DNA of 28,160 nt from Tenericutes bacterium HGW-Tenericutes-5 (GTDB taxonomy: Bacteria > Bacillota_I > Bacilli_A > Izemoplasmatales > Hujiaoplasmataceae), in NCBI GenBank assembly GCA_002839125.1, contig PGXI01000003.1, positions 1-28,160 on the forward strand. The letters run 5' to 3'. Positions 15,793-24,144 of the stretch are shown here, piece after piece. Both the position numbers and the translations under genes were made by a program. The notes under the pieces are model-generated. The model was not told the DNA's origin. It made no database searches and saw nothing but the letters and a program-made list of their open reading frames with translations. Position 1 is the first letter of the stretch; each line of letters opens with the position of its first letter.

Positions 15793-16815
15793 TTAAAACT
15801 TATCACATACACCATTAATGATTCGTTTATCGCAAATACACTCAGCGTCGACGCTAATAAGCTCAATATCATTAGAAATAAACCCTGGTTTAGGTGTTTC
15901 GCTTATCGCACCAACTGAAGATAAATATTTTTTTGCATCGTCACTAAATATCGTAATTGTATTAGCGTTTTTTCCATACTTATTTTGCGCTAAAACCGCA
16001 CCAATAAAATTAGCGCCACTGGACACACCTACACCAAGTCCTAATTTTTTAGCTAGCAAATTAGCCATGAGTATTGCATCGCCATCATCAACTACTAGAA
16101 CCTCATCTAATTCATTCATTTTTACTATTTCCGGCAAGAATCCATCGCCGATACCTTGAATACGATGTTTAGTTCCCGGAATGCCTGTTGTCATGAAGGC
16201 TGATTGAGCAGGTTCTAAAGGAAATACTTTTACATCAGGATATTTTCTTTTAAATCTTTTTTTAACACCCATGATTGTTCCGCCGGTTCCAACTCCCGCC
16301 ACAAAACAATGCGGTTCAATTCCTAGTTTATCTAGCTGTGTACAAATCTCCAAACCTGTCGTCAAAAAATGAGCTTCTACATTATAAGGATTAATGAATT
16401 GTTGAGGACGAAAACCACCATTATTCGCTGCGAACTCATCAGCTAGTCTGACACATCCGGAGAATCCACCTTCTTCATAGGTTACTTCATGTAAAATAGC
16501 GCCATAACTTTTGATTAACTGCTTTCTTTCGCTAGACATCCACTCAGGCATAAAAATATGTACTGGATGTCCATACATTGCACCTAGAGCCGCAAAGGCA
16601 ATGCCTGTGTTTCCGCTTGTTGCTTCTACTATTGGCATATCCTTTCTTAAAGTACCATCTTTATAAGATTCAGATATTATATGCTTAGCAATCCGATCTT
16701 TAATCGAACCAGTCAAATTATAATATTCAGCTTTAGCATATATTACTCGCTCTTCGCCTTTATACTTATAATTGATTATTAAAAGTGGGGTATTTCCAAT
16801 CATATTGTTCATCAT
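15793..16815 (-). CDS. PLP-dependent cysteine synthase family protein
   Basis: This is a fold-type II PLP enzyme of the O-acetylserine sulfhydrylase / cystathionine beta-synthase family. The PLP lysine is Lys39 in NLTGSIKDR, the substrate loop is EATSGNTG (64-71) and the phosphate-binding loop is GVGTGGT. The 340 residues exceed a typical CysK of about 310, because a C-terminal extension ends in a Cys-rich tail, with Cys326, Cys328 and Cys337. The start ATG follows GAGG at five bases; the next codon is also ATG. No serine acetyltransferase or sulfur-transport gene is nearby, so it is not certain that it makes cysteine; it could use another amino acid or sulfide source. No terminator with a T run was found just beyond its stop. 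Confidence 0.88.
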   Translation of the reverse strand: MMNNMIGNTPLLIINYKYKGEERVIYAKAEYYNLTGSIKDRIAKHIISESYKDGTLRKDMPIVEATSGNTGIAFAALGAMYGHPVHIFMPEWMSSERKQLIKSYGAILHEVTYEEGGFSGCVRLADEFAANNGGFRPQQFINPYNVEAHFLTTGLEICTQLDKLGIEPHCFVAGVGTGGTIMGVKKRFKRKYPDVKVFPLEPAQSAFMTTGIPGTKHRIQGIGDGFLPEIVKMNELDEVLVVDDGDAILMANLLAKKLGLGVGVSSGANFIGAVLAQNKYGKNANTITIFSDDAKKYLSSVGAISETPKPGFISNDIELISVDAECICDKRIINGVCDKF

Positions 16816-16922
16816 CCGTACCTCATCATATATTTATATATCAATTTTATCAAATAATATCTTAAATAAAAGCAAAGTCTAAAAAAATGTTCGCTTTATC
16901 TTAAAAATATACACCACTAATG

Positions 16923-16932
16923 TAGCGCGCTA
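16923..16932. promoter_or_regulatory. GC-rich 10-bp palindrome in a divergent intergenic region
   Basis: TAGCGCGCTA is a perfect palindrome and stands out in AT-rich sequence between the cysteine-synthase-like gene and the RsgI-like lipoprotein gene. It could be an operator, but only one copy is seen. Confidence 0.25.
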
Positions 16933-17024
16933 AAACTTCAAAAGAGATCTATAAAAAAAATAAAACCAATAAAAATAAGTTTTCAAACGTTTATTATGAT
17001 GAAAGGGAAAAAGAGGTGAATAAT

Positions 17025-18620
17025 ATGAAAAAATTTCTCTTATTAGTAACATTGTTATTTGTTGGAATAGGCTTAGTAGCTTGTTCTGAGACTGACGAAG
17101 TAGAATACTCAGATTACACATACTTATCTTTAGAAATGAATCCAGCGGTTGATTTTGTTTTGGATGCTGAAGAAAATGTATTAACATTAAGATTCCGCAA
17201 TGAAGAAGCTGAAGTAATCGCAGCTGGTCTTGAATTAGTTGGTAAAAATTATGAAGAAGCATTACACTTATATCTAAATGCCGCAATTGATACCGGCTAT
17301 ATCGATACTGACAGAAATGATAACGCCGTAATGATTCAAGCTGGAGGTAAAGAAGATTCAGTAAACAACGCATTTATGGTGCAAGTTGAAACTAAACTTC
17401 AAACATTTTTCCAAGAAAATGCTATCGGAGCAGTAGTTTTAAAAAATGAAGAATTTGATGAAGAAGCTAAAGAATTAGTGGATACTTACGATGTAACTTA
17501 TGGTTTCGCAAAAATGGTATTAGCTTATATGGAAGCTAATGAAGAAGCTGAACTTGCGACTGTTATTGAAATGGAACCAAAAGACTTAATGGCAGATTTC
17601 GTAACTGAAGCAAATCAGTATCGTGATCGTTACCAAAATCAAGTTGAAGCTGGTGCTCAAGCTGTAAAAGACGAATTGGTTGAAGCTTTACAAGCTAAAG
17701 TTCAAGCTCATCGTCAAGCAGTAACTGATGAAACTGCAACTCAACCTGATATGACTGGAGTCAAAGAAAATTATTTAGAAAACTTTGAAACTTTACAAGC
17801 ACAATATAGAACAAGAAATCAAACAAGACTTCAAACTGCTAAAGACAAAGTCTCTGATAATGCTCCAATGTATTTCTCAGTTGATATTAACCCAAGCGTT
17901 GATTTTATAATTGATGGTAATGGTTATGTATTGTCCTATATGCTAAAGAATGAAGAAGCTGAAGTTGTTGGCGCAGGCCTTCAACTTGAAGGATTACATT
18001 ATCAAGAAGCATTAAGACTTTACTTAAATGCTGCGGTTCAAACAGGTTATATTGATGTTGAAAGAGCAGATAATGCAGTAATGATTCAAAATGCTGGTAT
18101 TAATCAAGAATTGGAAAATGCGTTCATGAATCAAACACAAACTATGATGCAAAACTTCTTCTATGAAAATGCTATCGGAGCAGTAGTTATGGAAAAACAT
18201 GAAATTGATCCAGAAATTCAAGCTTTAGCTGAAGAATATGACATCAGTTATGGATTTGCTAAATTGGTATTAGCTTACTTAGCAACCGATGAAACTTTAG
18301 TTCTTGAAGATGTCTTATTATTAACTCCAAAAGAAATTATTGATTTACTCGGTATTGAATGTGAAGCTCATATGAATCAATATCGTAATCAAGTTGAAGC
18401 TGGTGCTCAAGCAATCAAAGATGAATTAGTAGAAGCATTACAAGCTAAAGTACAAAATCATTTTAACGCAGTTGAAAATGGTCAAAAATCACAACCCGAT
18501 ATTTCAGGTTTAAAACAAATGTATTTGGCAGATTATGAAAATATGCATGCTCAATATGTAAACAGAAATCAATTACGTTTACAAGAAGCAAAAGCTAATC
18601 AAAATAATAAGGCTGAATAA
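17025..18620 (+). CDS. Lipoprotein with two tandem RsgI-type extracellular domains
   Basis: A lipoprotein signal peptide ends in LVAC with Cys20, so the mature protein is membrane-anchored outside the cell. It has 531 residues from the ATG at 17025; a GTG at 17016 is part of the GAGGTG ribosome-binding site. Two copies of about 250 residues follow, starting at Tyr33 and Tyr283. Each begins YxSxxxNPxVDF, then NEEAEVxxAGL and a YxEALxLYLNAA-TGYID-NAVMI block, then YGFAKxVLAYL and a charged helical part with VEAGAQAxKDELVEALQAKVQ. The first blocks match the RsgI middle domain (RsgI_M) of clostridial anti-sigma factors, including the following helical part. There is no anti-sigma N-terminal domain, and no sigma factor gene lies beside it. 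The gene is alone and ends at a strong hairpin. Confidence 0.85.
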   Translation: MKKFLLLVTLLFVGIGLVACSETDEVEYSDYTYLSLEMNPAVDFVLDAEENVLTLRFRNEEAEVIAAGLELVGKNYEEALHLYLNAAIDTGYIDTDRNDNAVMIQAGGKEDSVNNAFMVQVETKLQTFFQENAIGAVVLKNEEFDEEAKELVDTYDVTYGFAKMVLAYMEANEEAELATVIEMEPKDLMADFVTEANQYRDRYQNQVEAGAQAVKDELVEALQAKVQAHRQAVTDETATQPDMTGVKENYLENFETLQAQYRTRNQTRLQTAKDKVSDNAPMYFSVDINPSVDFIIDGNGYVLSYMLKNEEAEVVGAGLQLEGLHYQEALRLYLNAAVQTGYIDVERADNAVMIQNAGINQELENAFMNQTQTMMQNFFYENAIGAVVMEKHEIDPEIQALAEEYDISYGFAKLVLAYLATDETLVLEDVLLLTPKEIIDLLGIECEAHMNQYRNQVEAGAQAIKDELVEALQAKVQNHFNAVENGQKSQPDISGLKQMYLADYENMHAQYVNRNQLRLQEAKANQNNKAE

Positions 18621-18677
18621 AACAAATCTCCTTGATTCGGATTAAAAGAATCATATTTTAAATCCCCTATTTTTAAA

Positions 18678-18716
18678 GAAAAGCACTCATGTTTTCCCTG
18701 AGTGCTTTTCTCTATA
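18678..18716. terminator. Bidirectional terminator between two lipoprotein genes
   Basis: A perfect 12-bp stem (18678-18689 with 18699-18710) has a 9-base loop. It serves the RsgI-like gene on + and, facing it, the lipoprotein gene on -. Confidence 0.8.
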
Positions 18717-18731
18717 TTTTATATTAAAAAA

Positions 18732-19502
18732 TTAATCTCTTGTTAATAAAGTATATCCTTTTGTGTTATCTAGAACTATTTTTTCGATGTCCGTAATTGA
18801 TAAAGTATAATCATTTCCTACTCGGATTTCAAATTTAAAGTTTAGATCTTCATTAACGTCACTATTATAAAAAGATACTCCTACTCCTTTATGCATTTCA
18901 AGGCTCAAGCCAAGCCAAAATGTTTTTATCCAAAAACCATCTAAATCTATAAAATATTCCCATTTAGAAAAACCGTTTTCTATATCTTCTAAAGTTATAT
19001 CATCACATTTTTCTTGAAAAGCTAGTACATTACTATATTGACCCTCTTCTTCCGGATTATCAATGTAACTTATTTGCAATTGGAACAAATAGTCTTTTGC
19101 ATAGAAACCAAGATCAATCCAAACTATTTCGTCTTTAAATAGAGTTTCAAAATCTTCTATCATTGAATAATAAATATCTATATAAGTTTTAACTAACTCT
19201 TCACTTAATTCTGTTTCCTCAATATTTCGGAACACAATAGATAGATGTTGTGAATTAGAATTCATATTATAAACAAATGGTAAAAATTCTGTGTTTTCTG
19301 AAAAAAATCCATCATAATTCATTTGATACTCTAAGAGAGTAGCATTAAGTTGTTCAATAGTACATTCGGTAGACTCATCATCATCTTTAATCTTACTTAT
19401 ACATTCCTCTAGATTGGTCAAATCATAATTCATTTTAATGCTATCACAACTCGCAAGAGTTCCTACCAAAACTATAAAAACAAAAACAATTATCTTTTTC
19501 AT
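18732..19502 (-). CDS. Putative lipoprotein of unknown function
   Basis: The 256-residue product starts with a lipoprotein signal peptide ending in LASC with Cys19. The mature part is acidic and aromatic-rich, with no repeat or motif that I recognise. Two Cys (34 and 47) lie close together in the early mature region and could form a disulfide. The start ATG is preceded by AAGGGGAATGT, a good ribosome-binding site. It converges with the RsgI-like lipoprotein gene over a shared terminator, and follows the AraC regulator gene on the same strand, separated by about 125 bases and that gene's terminator, so it has its own transcript. Confidence 0.75.
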   Translation of the reverse strand: MKKIIVFVFIVLVGTLASCDSIKMNYDLTNLEECISKIKDDDESTECTIEQLNATLLEYQMNYDGFFSENTEFLPFVYNMNSNSQHLSIVFRNIEETELSEELVKTYIDIYYSMIEDFETLFKDEIVWIDLGFYAKDYLFQLQISYIDNPEEEGQYSNVLAFQEKCDDITLEDIENGFSKWEYFIDLDGFWIKTFWLGLSLEMHKGVGVSFYNSDVNEDLNFKFEIRVGNDYTLSITDIEKIVLDNTKGYTLLTRD

Positions 19503-19609
19503 ACATTCCCCTTTGCATTATAAGTTAAAATCATTCTATATTTTACTTCATTATAGCATTAATATTTTGCAAATGTAAATATTGTAAGTAAAAATTAATG
19601 TTTTATTGT

Positions 19610-19636
19610 AAAAAAATTAGGATGAAATCATCCTAA
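19610..19636 (-). terminator. Terminator overlapping the AraC gene stop
   Basis: A perfect 9-bp stem (19617-19625 with 19628-19636) is followed on the - strand by a run of T (complement of 19610-19616). Its first arm contains the last codons and the TGA stop (19628-19630) of the regulator gene. Confidence 0.8.
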
Positions 19637-20509
19637 CTTCTTAACTGTTCTTCCTTCAATATAACCCCTATAACCTTGAGGTTCATATTGGAATCTGTAC
19701 CCATCTTCATCATATTCATATCCATATACTGAAGGGTCATATTTCGTGATGTAATTCATTACTTGTCCAACTTCTTCTCTAAAATTATCGTCATCATATG
19801 GTTCTCCTTGAAAAATCATCATCATGCTTGCTGGCAACTCCATCAGTTCACAACCCTCTGGAATAATCCCTTGATAATCGTAAGAAACTTCAACTCCTTG
19901 AATATAAGTTGATGTGTTTTCCTTCTTCAATTTGTTACTTAACCACATTCCCACTGGTTCAGAAATCGCCTCTTTAATGCTTGATAATACGCCCCAAATA
20001 TCGCAATCAATTTCATCACAATATTCAAAATAATTATTTGCCGTTTTAGCTCTTTTCACAATCGCTTTTCTAAGTGGTCTTTCAATGATTTGAATAAATA
20101 CTGCTTTAGCATCCATTTTCTTACTTTTCCTTTCAATCGAATTTTCCATCACTTCAAACGGGATGAAATATTGTAGTGGTATAGGTGATTTTTGATATTC
20201 TTTGGGATTAACACTAAACTCTTTGGCGAAAGCTCTTGTAAAGCCTTCATGCGAATCAAAAACAAAGTCAAAAGCAACATCAATAACTCTACTATCTGTA
20301 TCTCGTAAAACTTGAGCTGCGTGTGTTAATCGCATTCTCCTTATATAAGTAAAAACACTCATTCCCACCACTTCTTTAAAAATACGTGCACTATACCATA
20401 AAGAGTAGTTTACGTGCTTAGAAATATCGGATAATGTGATTTGATTTTTAATGTTTGCCTTTATAAATTTTTGAATTTCTTTTACTATCCTAATCTTTTC
20501 TTCACTCAT
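19628..20509 (-). CDS. AraC-family regulator with GyrI-like effector domain
   Basis: The 293-residue product has two parts. Residues about 5-110 hold two AraC-type helix-turn-helix motifs: ITLSDISKHVNYSLWYSARIFKEVVGMS and VIDVAFDFVFDSHEGFTRAFAKEFSVNPKEYQKS. Residues about 130-293 form a GyrI-like (AraC effector-binding) small-molecule domain, ending with GYRGYIEGR. This order is that of SoxS/Rob-like regulators fused to a ligand-binding domain, often linked to drug or toxic-compound response. The start follows AGGTGA. No efflux gene lies beside it, so its targets are unknown. A TATAAT at about 20545-20550 on the - strand may be its -10, but no good -35 was seen. Confidence 0.93.
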   Translation of the reverse strand: MSEEKIRIVKEIQKFIKANIKNQITLSDISKHVNYSLWYSARIFKEVVGMSVFTYIRRMRLTHAAQVLRDTDSRVIDVAFDFVFDSHEGFTRAFAKEFSVNPKEYQKSPIPLQYFIPFEVMENSIERKSKKMDAKAVFIQIIERPLRKAIVKRAKTANNYFEYCDEIDCDIWGVLSSIKEAISEPVGMWLSNKLKKENTSTYIQGVEVSYDYQGIIPEGCELMELPASMMMIFQGEPYDDDNFREEVGQVMNYITKYDPSVYGYEYDEDGYRFQYEPQGYRGYIEGRTVKKLG

Positions 20510-20615
20510 TAAATCACCTATGGAAATATTATAAACTAAATAAAATTATATTTCTTGACCTTAATTGTCATGCTTAATTATAGTATAACACACTAAAATT
20601 AAATGTTACTTGAAA

Positions 20616-20643
20616 CAAAAAATAAAGCCCGATTGGGCTTTAT
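20616..20643 (-). terminator. Terminator of the RDD-type membrane protein gene
   Basis: A perfect 9-bp stem (20622-20630 with 20635-20643) has a GATT loop and is followed on the - strand by TTTTTG. It starts nine bases beyond the gene stop. Confidence 0.88.
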
Positions 20644-20651
20644 AAAAAAGA

Positions 20652-22202
20652 TTAAATGATTTTATTCTTGATATCGATAAGTTTAGTTCTTGTTTTGTTA
20701 TCAATTCTATCTAACGATTCAATATTAACTTCAACAGTTGAAAAAATTTCTAACATTCTTCTTTTTATAACTGCTTTGATTTTTGGTTTTCCGTCGGTTT
20801 CCGTATCGACAAGTTTTAATCTAACTAATCTTTTTCCAATACTACTAAATCCAAAAAGCAAATCATTTAAAATCATTCCTAAAAAGAAAAACACAACTAA
20901 TAATATGATTCCTCCTTCAAAAAATTCTTCACTTAGAAATATATTATATAAAATAAAGATTGTTAAAGTTAGAATTATAGAAACAAAAAAATCTATTCGC
21001 AAACTTTTTTTATAACGATTCAAAAGATCTAAATCGGTTTTAGAAGTAATCGGTTTTACTTCTCTAATATCGGTTAAATCGTTCAAATAAATAAGTTTCG
21101 TTAATGGAAAGATTACTGAGAAACACATAAACATTATCAGCCATATAAAAGCAAAATGGGTTATAACAAAGTGTATTTCACTAGTATTTATTATAACATC
21201 ATTGTTTTTATAGACTTCATTAGAAATTAATAGATAATCCCCATCTTCAATTTGTGTTACAAAAGAGGAAATGTCATAATTCCACTGCTCTAAATTAACT
21301 CCATTAGTTTTAAAATATCCTCCAACATTACTGCTGGACTCATAATATATATAATCGTTATCAAAGGCATAAATTGTCCAAAAATCCTCAAGAGAAAAAC
21401 TAGGCATCAAAATATCACCGTTTTTATCATAAACAGTTATCTGATCGTAATCATCAAAGTATTCTACCTCTAAATGACCTTCATATTCGCCGTTTTGATA
21501 CCTTATAAGTGCTGAACTGCTTTTAGTGCTGATAAAAAAATAGTCATCTTTAAAATATATCATCGAAGATCCATTCATTCCGCCATAAAAGTAATAGCTT
21601 CTAATGTATTCTCCCTCTAGATTATAAACATTAATACCACTAGCCAAATCGCTGTAAAGGTATAAGTATTCGCCTTCAACAAAAAGATTAGTTTCAAAAT
21701 CGATTGGAAACTCGATGTCAGAATTCTCTGAAAACTCATAATCTTTAGCGATTGAATTCAGCGTACGTGATGCTATCATAAAAATGCCTAATGATACAAA
21801 TCCAAAGAAGAAAACGATATAAATTAAAGCATTAATTGCCTTCTTCTTTGTTTTGCTGAAATAAGTCTCGCCCTTTGTTGAAAATCCCATTGACGTTAAT
21901 ATTTTACCTGGAGATAATAAACAAAATATAAAAGATAAAGAGATAAAAACTACAAAAAACAGAATTAAGGAATATGAATTGTATAATATATTCATCACAA
22001 AACCATAGATAATAAAAAGTGACAAAAAAATAAAAATTAGTTTTTGAATCAAGTCCATGATTTTAATTCTGTCTTTAATTAAACTTAAACTTCCCGGTTT
22101 ATTATCATTCAAATACCTAACTAATCTATCATTATTTCTCTTAAAAAAGATCAAATATAATAATAATCCTAATTGAAGTACTAAAACTAAACTATTAATC
22201 AT
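20652..22202 (-). CDS. RDD-like membrane protein with large extracytoplasmic domain
   Basis: The 516-residue product has hydrophobic segments near the N-terminus (1-20 and several between about 50 and 150), then a soluble stretch of about 200 residues (150-345), and a second membrane part with three segments (about 346-455). The soluble stretch has short beta repeats such as FVEGEYLYLYSD, YFKDDYFFIST and AFDNDYIYYES, like a propeller or similar beta fold. The C-terminal segment with FGFSSIGKRLVRLKLVDTETDGKP and an RR helix resembles an RDD domain. The start ATG follows GGAGG. No function is known for this arrangement; the family is a hypothesis based on the C-terminus. Confidence 0.65.
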   Translation of the reverse strand: MINSLVLVLQLGLLLYLIFFKRNNDRLVRYLNDNKPGSLSLIKDRIKIMDLIQKLIFIFLSLFIIYGFVMNILYNSYSLILFFVVFISLSFIFCLLSPGKILTSMGFSTKGETYFSKTKKKAINALIYIVFFFGFVSLGIFMIASRTLNSIAKDYEFSENSDIEFPIDFETNLFVEGEYLYLYSDLASGINVYNLEGEYIRSYYFYGGMNGSSMIYFKDDYFFISTKSSSALIRYQNGEYEGHLEVEYFDDYDQITVYDKNGDILMPSFSLEDFWTIYAFDNDYIYYESSSNVGGYFKTNGVNLEQWNYDISSFVTQIEDGDYLLISNEVYKNNDVIINTSEIHFVITHFAFIWLIMFMCFSVIFPLTKLIYLNDLTDIREVKPITSKTDLDLLNRYKKSLRIDFFVSIILTLTIFILYNIFLSEEFFEGGIILLVVFFFLGMILNDLLFGFSSIGKRLVRLKLVDTETDGKPKIKAVIKRRMLEIFSTVEVNIESLDRIDNKTRTKLIDIKNKII

Positions 22203-22312
22203 AATTCCTCCAGCAAAGCATAAAAATCTATTAAAAACCTTCTTAATTTTAACATAAACTTAGGTAGTAGTATACATAACTAAGAAAAGTTTTAAAATAT
22301 AAGCTATAACAA

Positions 22313-22344
22313 AAACAATCAACCAAAATCATGGTTGATTGTTT
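22313..22344 (-). terminator. Terminator of the small unknown gene
   Basis: A perfect 12-bp stem (22313-22324 with 22333-22344) has an 8-base loop and is followed on the - strand by TTTGTTAT, a moderate T tract. Confidence 0.7.
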
Positions 22345-22373
22345 AAAATTTCTTAATAATTAAATCACTATTT

Positions 22374-22598
22374 CTATTGGTTTTGTAATTCACCATACTG
22401 ATTAATAACAAAACAATTTACTAAATTCTTTTCAACAATAATTTCATTTGCTTCAGAAAAAGACTTATAAGTAATTGCTTTTCTAAGAAAGTCAGAGAAC
22501 ACCGGCTTAATATTTTCAACTACCGTAGAAGTTAAATCCTGTCCCGAATAATATTTTTTTAAGAATCCATCTTGAGTGATAATGTAGAATGCAGGCAT
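22374..22598 (-). CDS. Unknown 74-residue protein
   Basis: I do not recognise this protein. The ATG at 22598 is preferred over the frame start at 22625 because GAGG sits six bases upstream of it. The product starts MPAFYIITQDGF and ends VNCFVINQYGELQNQ. It is soluble, with one Cys in the last quarter. Its two ends share a pattern, hydrophobic strand then QDGF or QYGE, which could be two strands of a small sheet. It is monocistronic, with an extended -10 upstream and a terminator downstream, so expression is likely. Confidence 0.6.
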   Translation of the reverse strand: MPAFYIITQDGFLKKYYSGQDLTSTVVENIKPVFSDFLRKAITYKSFSEANEIIVEKNLVNCFVINQYGELQNQ

Positions 22599-22682
22599 AA
22601 TAAACCTCTTTCTGTATACTATCACGTCTATTTCATTTGTATTTTAATTAAAAAATAATATAGATATATTAGCTACACTTAT

Positions 22683-22691
22683 ATTATAGCA
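22683..22691 (-). promoter_or_regulatory. Extended -10 upstream of the small unknown gene
   Basis: On the - strand TGC is followed by a perfect TATAAT (22683-22688), an extended -10. No clear -35 is seen. It leaves a leader of about 80 bases before the ATG. Confidence 0.4.
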
Positions 22692-22785
22692 TAATATGAG
22701 CTAAATGATTATCGTTATTTACTTTAACATACTTCTATAGATATTCTATTGAATATACTAATTAGTTTGTCCAGTATATTTAAAC

Positions 22786-24144
22786 CTATTTTTTAACCGC
22801 TGTTTTCTTGCTTCTAACCATCAATATGACAAACATGACAATCACATACGCCAAACAACCAAATAATGCTATGAGCTCGAATATACCCTCATAGGATTGA
22901 CCATAACCTAAAGACGGTAGCATTAGAAAACCAAATAAAGGTAAGGCCATGGTAATAGCTGTACCAGATCCTAAAACCATTTCTTCCGCTACAGGACTTT
23001 CCAAGTTTCTATCCAATCCTTTTAATAGCGCAATGCCGGTTGAAGCTACTCCTGTTAACATACCGAATAAACCAACAAAATATTCATCTTTGTAATCACT
23101 GTAAACCTTCTGTGTAAGAAAACGCACATAGAATAAAGTAGCGAAACCACCAATAGCTGAAACTAAGATTAATAGCCAACCAAATTCAGTAAGAAAATCG
23201 ATAGTTATTGTCAAAACTGCACCAGTAATCATGAAATTGAAACTCAATGAAGATATATTAGAAAGCATATAATCATTTGTCATGAAATTAAGGTTCTTAC
23301 CTTTCTTTTCAATCTTTTTAACGATTTGTTTGTAAATAAGTGCATAGGCAATACCTAAGATAAAGTTGAATCCTGATAGAAGATTAAAGATTGTTTGTCC
23401 GATATTTCCTAAGTTAAGTAACACACCTTCAAGCAAGAATAAGGTTAACCAAACTAGTCCATATATTAACATAATAACAACTACTTGAACTGTTAAACCA
23501 TCAAGAACAGATATTTCTTTTACTGTATCAATTTCAATATTAGTTTTATTGATAGAGTCATCCCAATATCTCTTTGTCTTTTCAACACCTTTTCTTCTAG
23601 CCAAAACATTAATCGCAAGAACACCAATAGTTCCACCGAAAACAAATCCTAAGAATGCATATGAAGCTCCTAAAGCAACTCCATAGCCATTTAGCATATC
23701 AGTCCACATTCTACCAAAACTAGTCGCAAGTCCTGGACCTTGTCCAAAGCCAAGAGGCAATAACATACCTGCCCCAACAAACTTATCACTATAAAATAAT
23801 AAAACCATCAAAATACCAATAAAGCCCTGTAAGGCGTACGTACTAGTGATAACCATTCCCGTAGACCAAACTTTTTTCTTATTATCAGTTTTGGTTCTTT
23901 TTAATGATAACGAGATGAAACCTATTGCTAGAGCATGATAAACAATAGATGTCATTACTTCAACATCAATTACATAAGAACCGGGAATAAAAACACTGGA
24001 TAATAAAAGACCTATTATCCCACCTAGTAAAGCCGTTGGTAAAACAATTCTATTTAAGAATGGAACATATTTCTTTAACAACTTACCAACAAATAACAGC
24101 ACTCCTATCAAAATAAAGTAAATAATTATTCCCCAATTATCCAT
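22786..24144 (-). CDS. GltS-like sodium/glutamate symporter family protein
   Basis: The 452-residue product is a polytopic carrier with about ten membrane segments, related to the sodium:glutamate symporter GltS family. The first half has PTALLGGIIGLLL and PLGFGQGPGLATSFG, a glycine-rich re-entrant loop of the family. The second half repeats the pattern with GLFGMLTGVASTGIALL and a terminal PLFGFLMLPSL. It probably takes up glutamate or a related anion with sodium, but the exact substrate is inferred. Its start overlaps the end of the upstream acyltransferase gene by eight bases, with AAGGAGA as ribosome-binding site inside that gene, so the two are translated together. A sodium-coupled carrier fits an organism that pumps sodium with Nqr. 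Confidence 0.85.
   Translation of the reverse strand: MDNWGIIIYFILIGVLLFVGKLLKKYVPFLNRIVLPTALLGGIIGLLLSSVFIPGSYVIDVEVMTSIVYHALAIGFISLSLKRTKTDNKKKVWSTGMVITSTYALQGFIGILMVLLFYSDKFVGAGMLLPLGFGQGPGLATSFGRMWTDMLNGYGVALGASYAFLGFVFGGTIGVLAINVLARRKGVEKTKRYWDDSINKTNIEIDTVKEISVLDGLTVQVVVIMLIYGLVWLTLFLLEGVLLNLGNIGQTIFNLLSGFNFILGIAYALIYKQIVKKIEKKGKNLNFMTNDYMLSNISSLSFNFMITGAVLTITIDFLTEFGWLLILVSAIGGFATLFYVRFLTQKVYSDYKDEYFVGLFGMLTGVASTGIALLKGLDRNLESPVAEEMVLGSGTAITMALPLFGFLMLPSLGYGQSYEGIFELIALFGCLAYVIVMFVILMVRSKKTAVKK

Noticed and set aside
16825..16853. TTGATA and TATGAT with 17-base spacing as promoter of the cysteine-synthase-like gene
   Set aside because: The predicted transcript start would be about three bases before the start codon and would lose the GAGG ribosome-binding site at 16821-16824.
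16930..17373. Open frame of 147 codons on the - strand
   Set aside because: It runs antisense through the lipoprotein signal peptide and first RsgI-like domain, is Leu/Gln-rich with low complexity and lacks a good ribosome-binding site.
2432..20509. Use of the mycoplasma code (TGA as Trp)
   Set aside because: Two genes end at TGA (Gfo/Idh and AraC) with terminators or convergent genes directly behind, and Trp in conserved motifs is TGG, so the code is standard.
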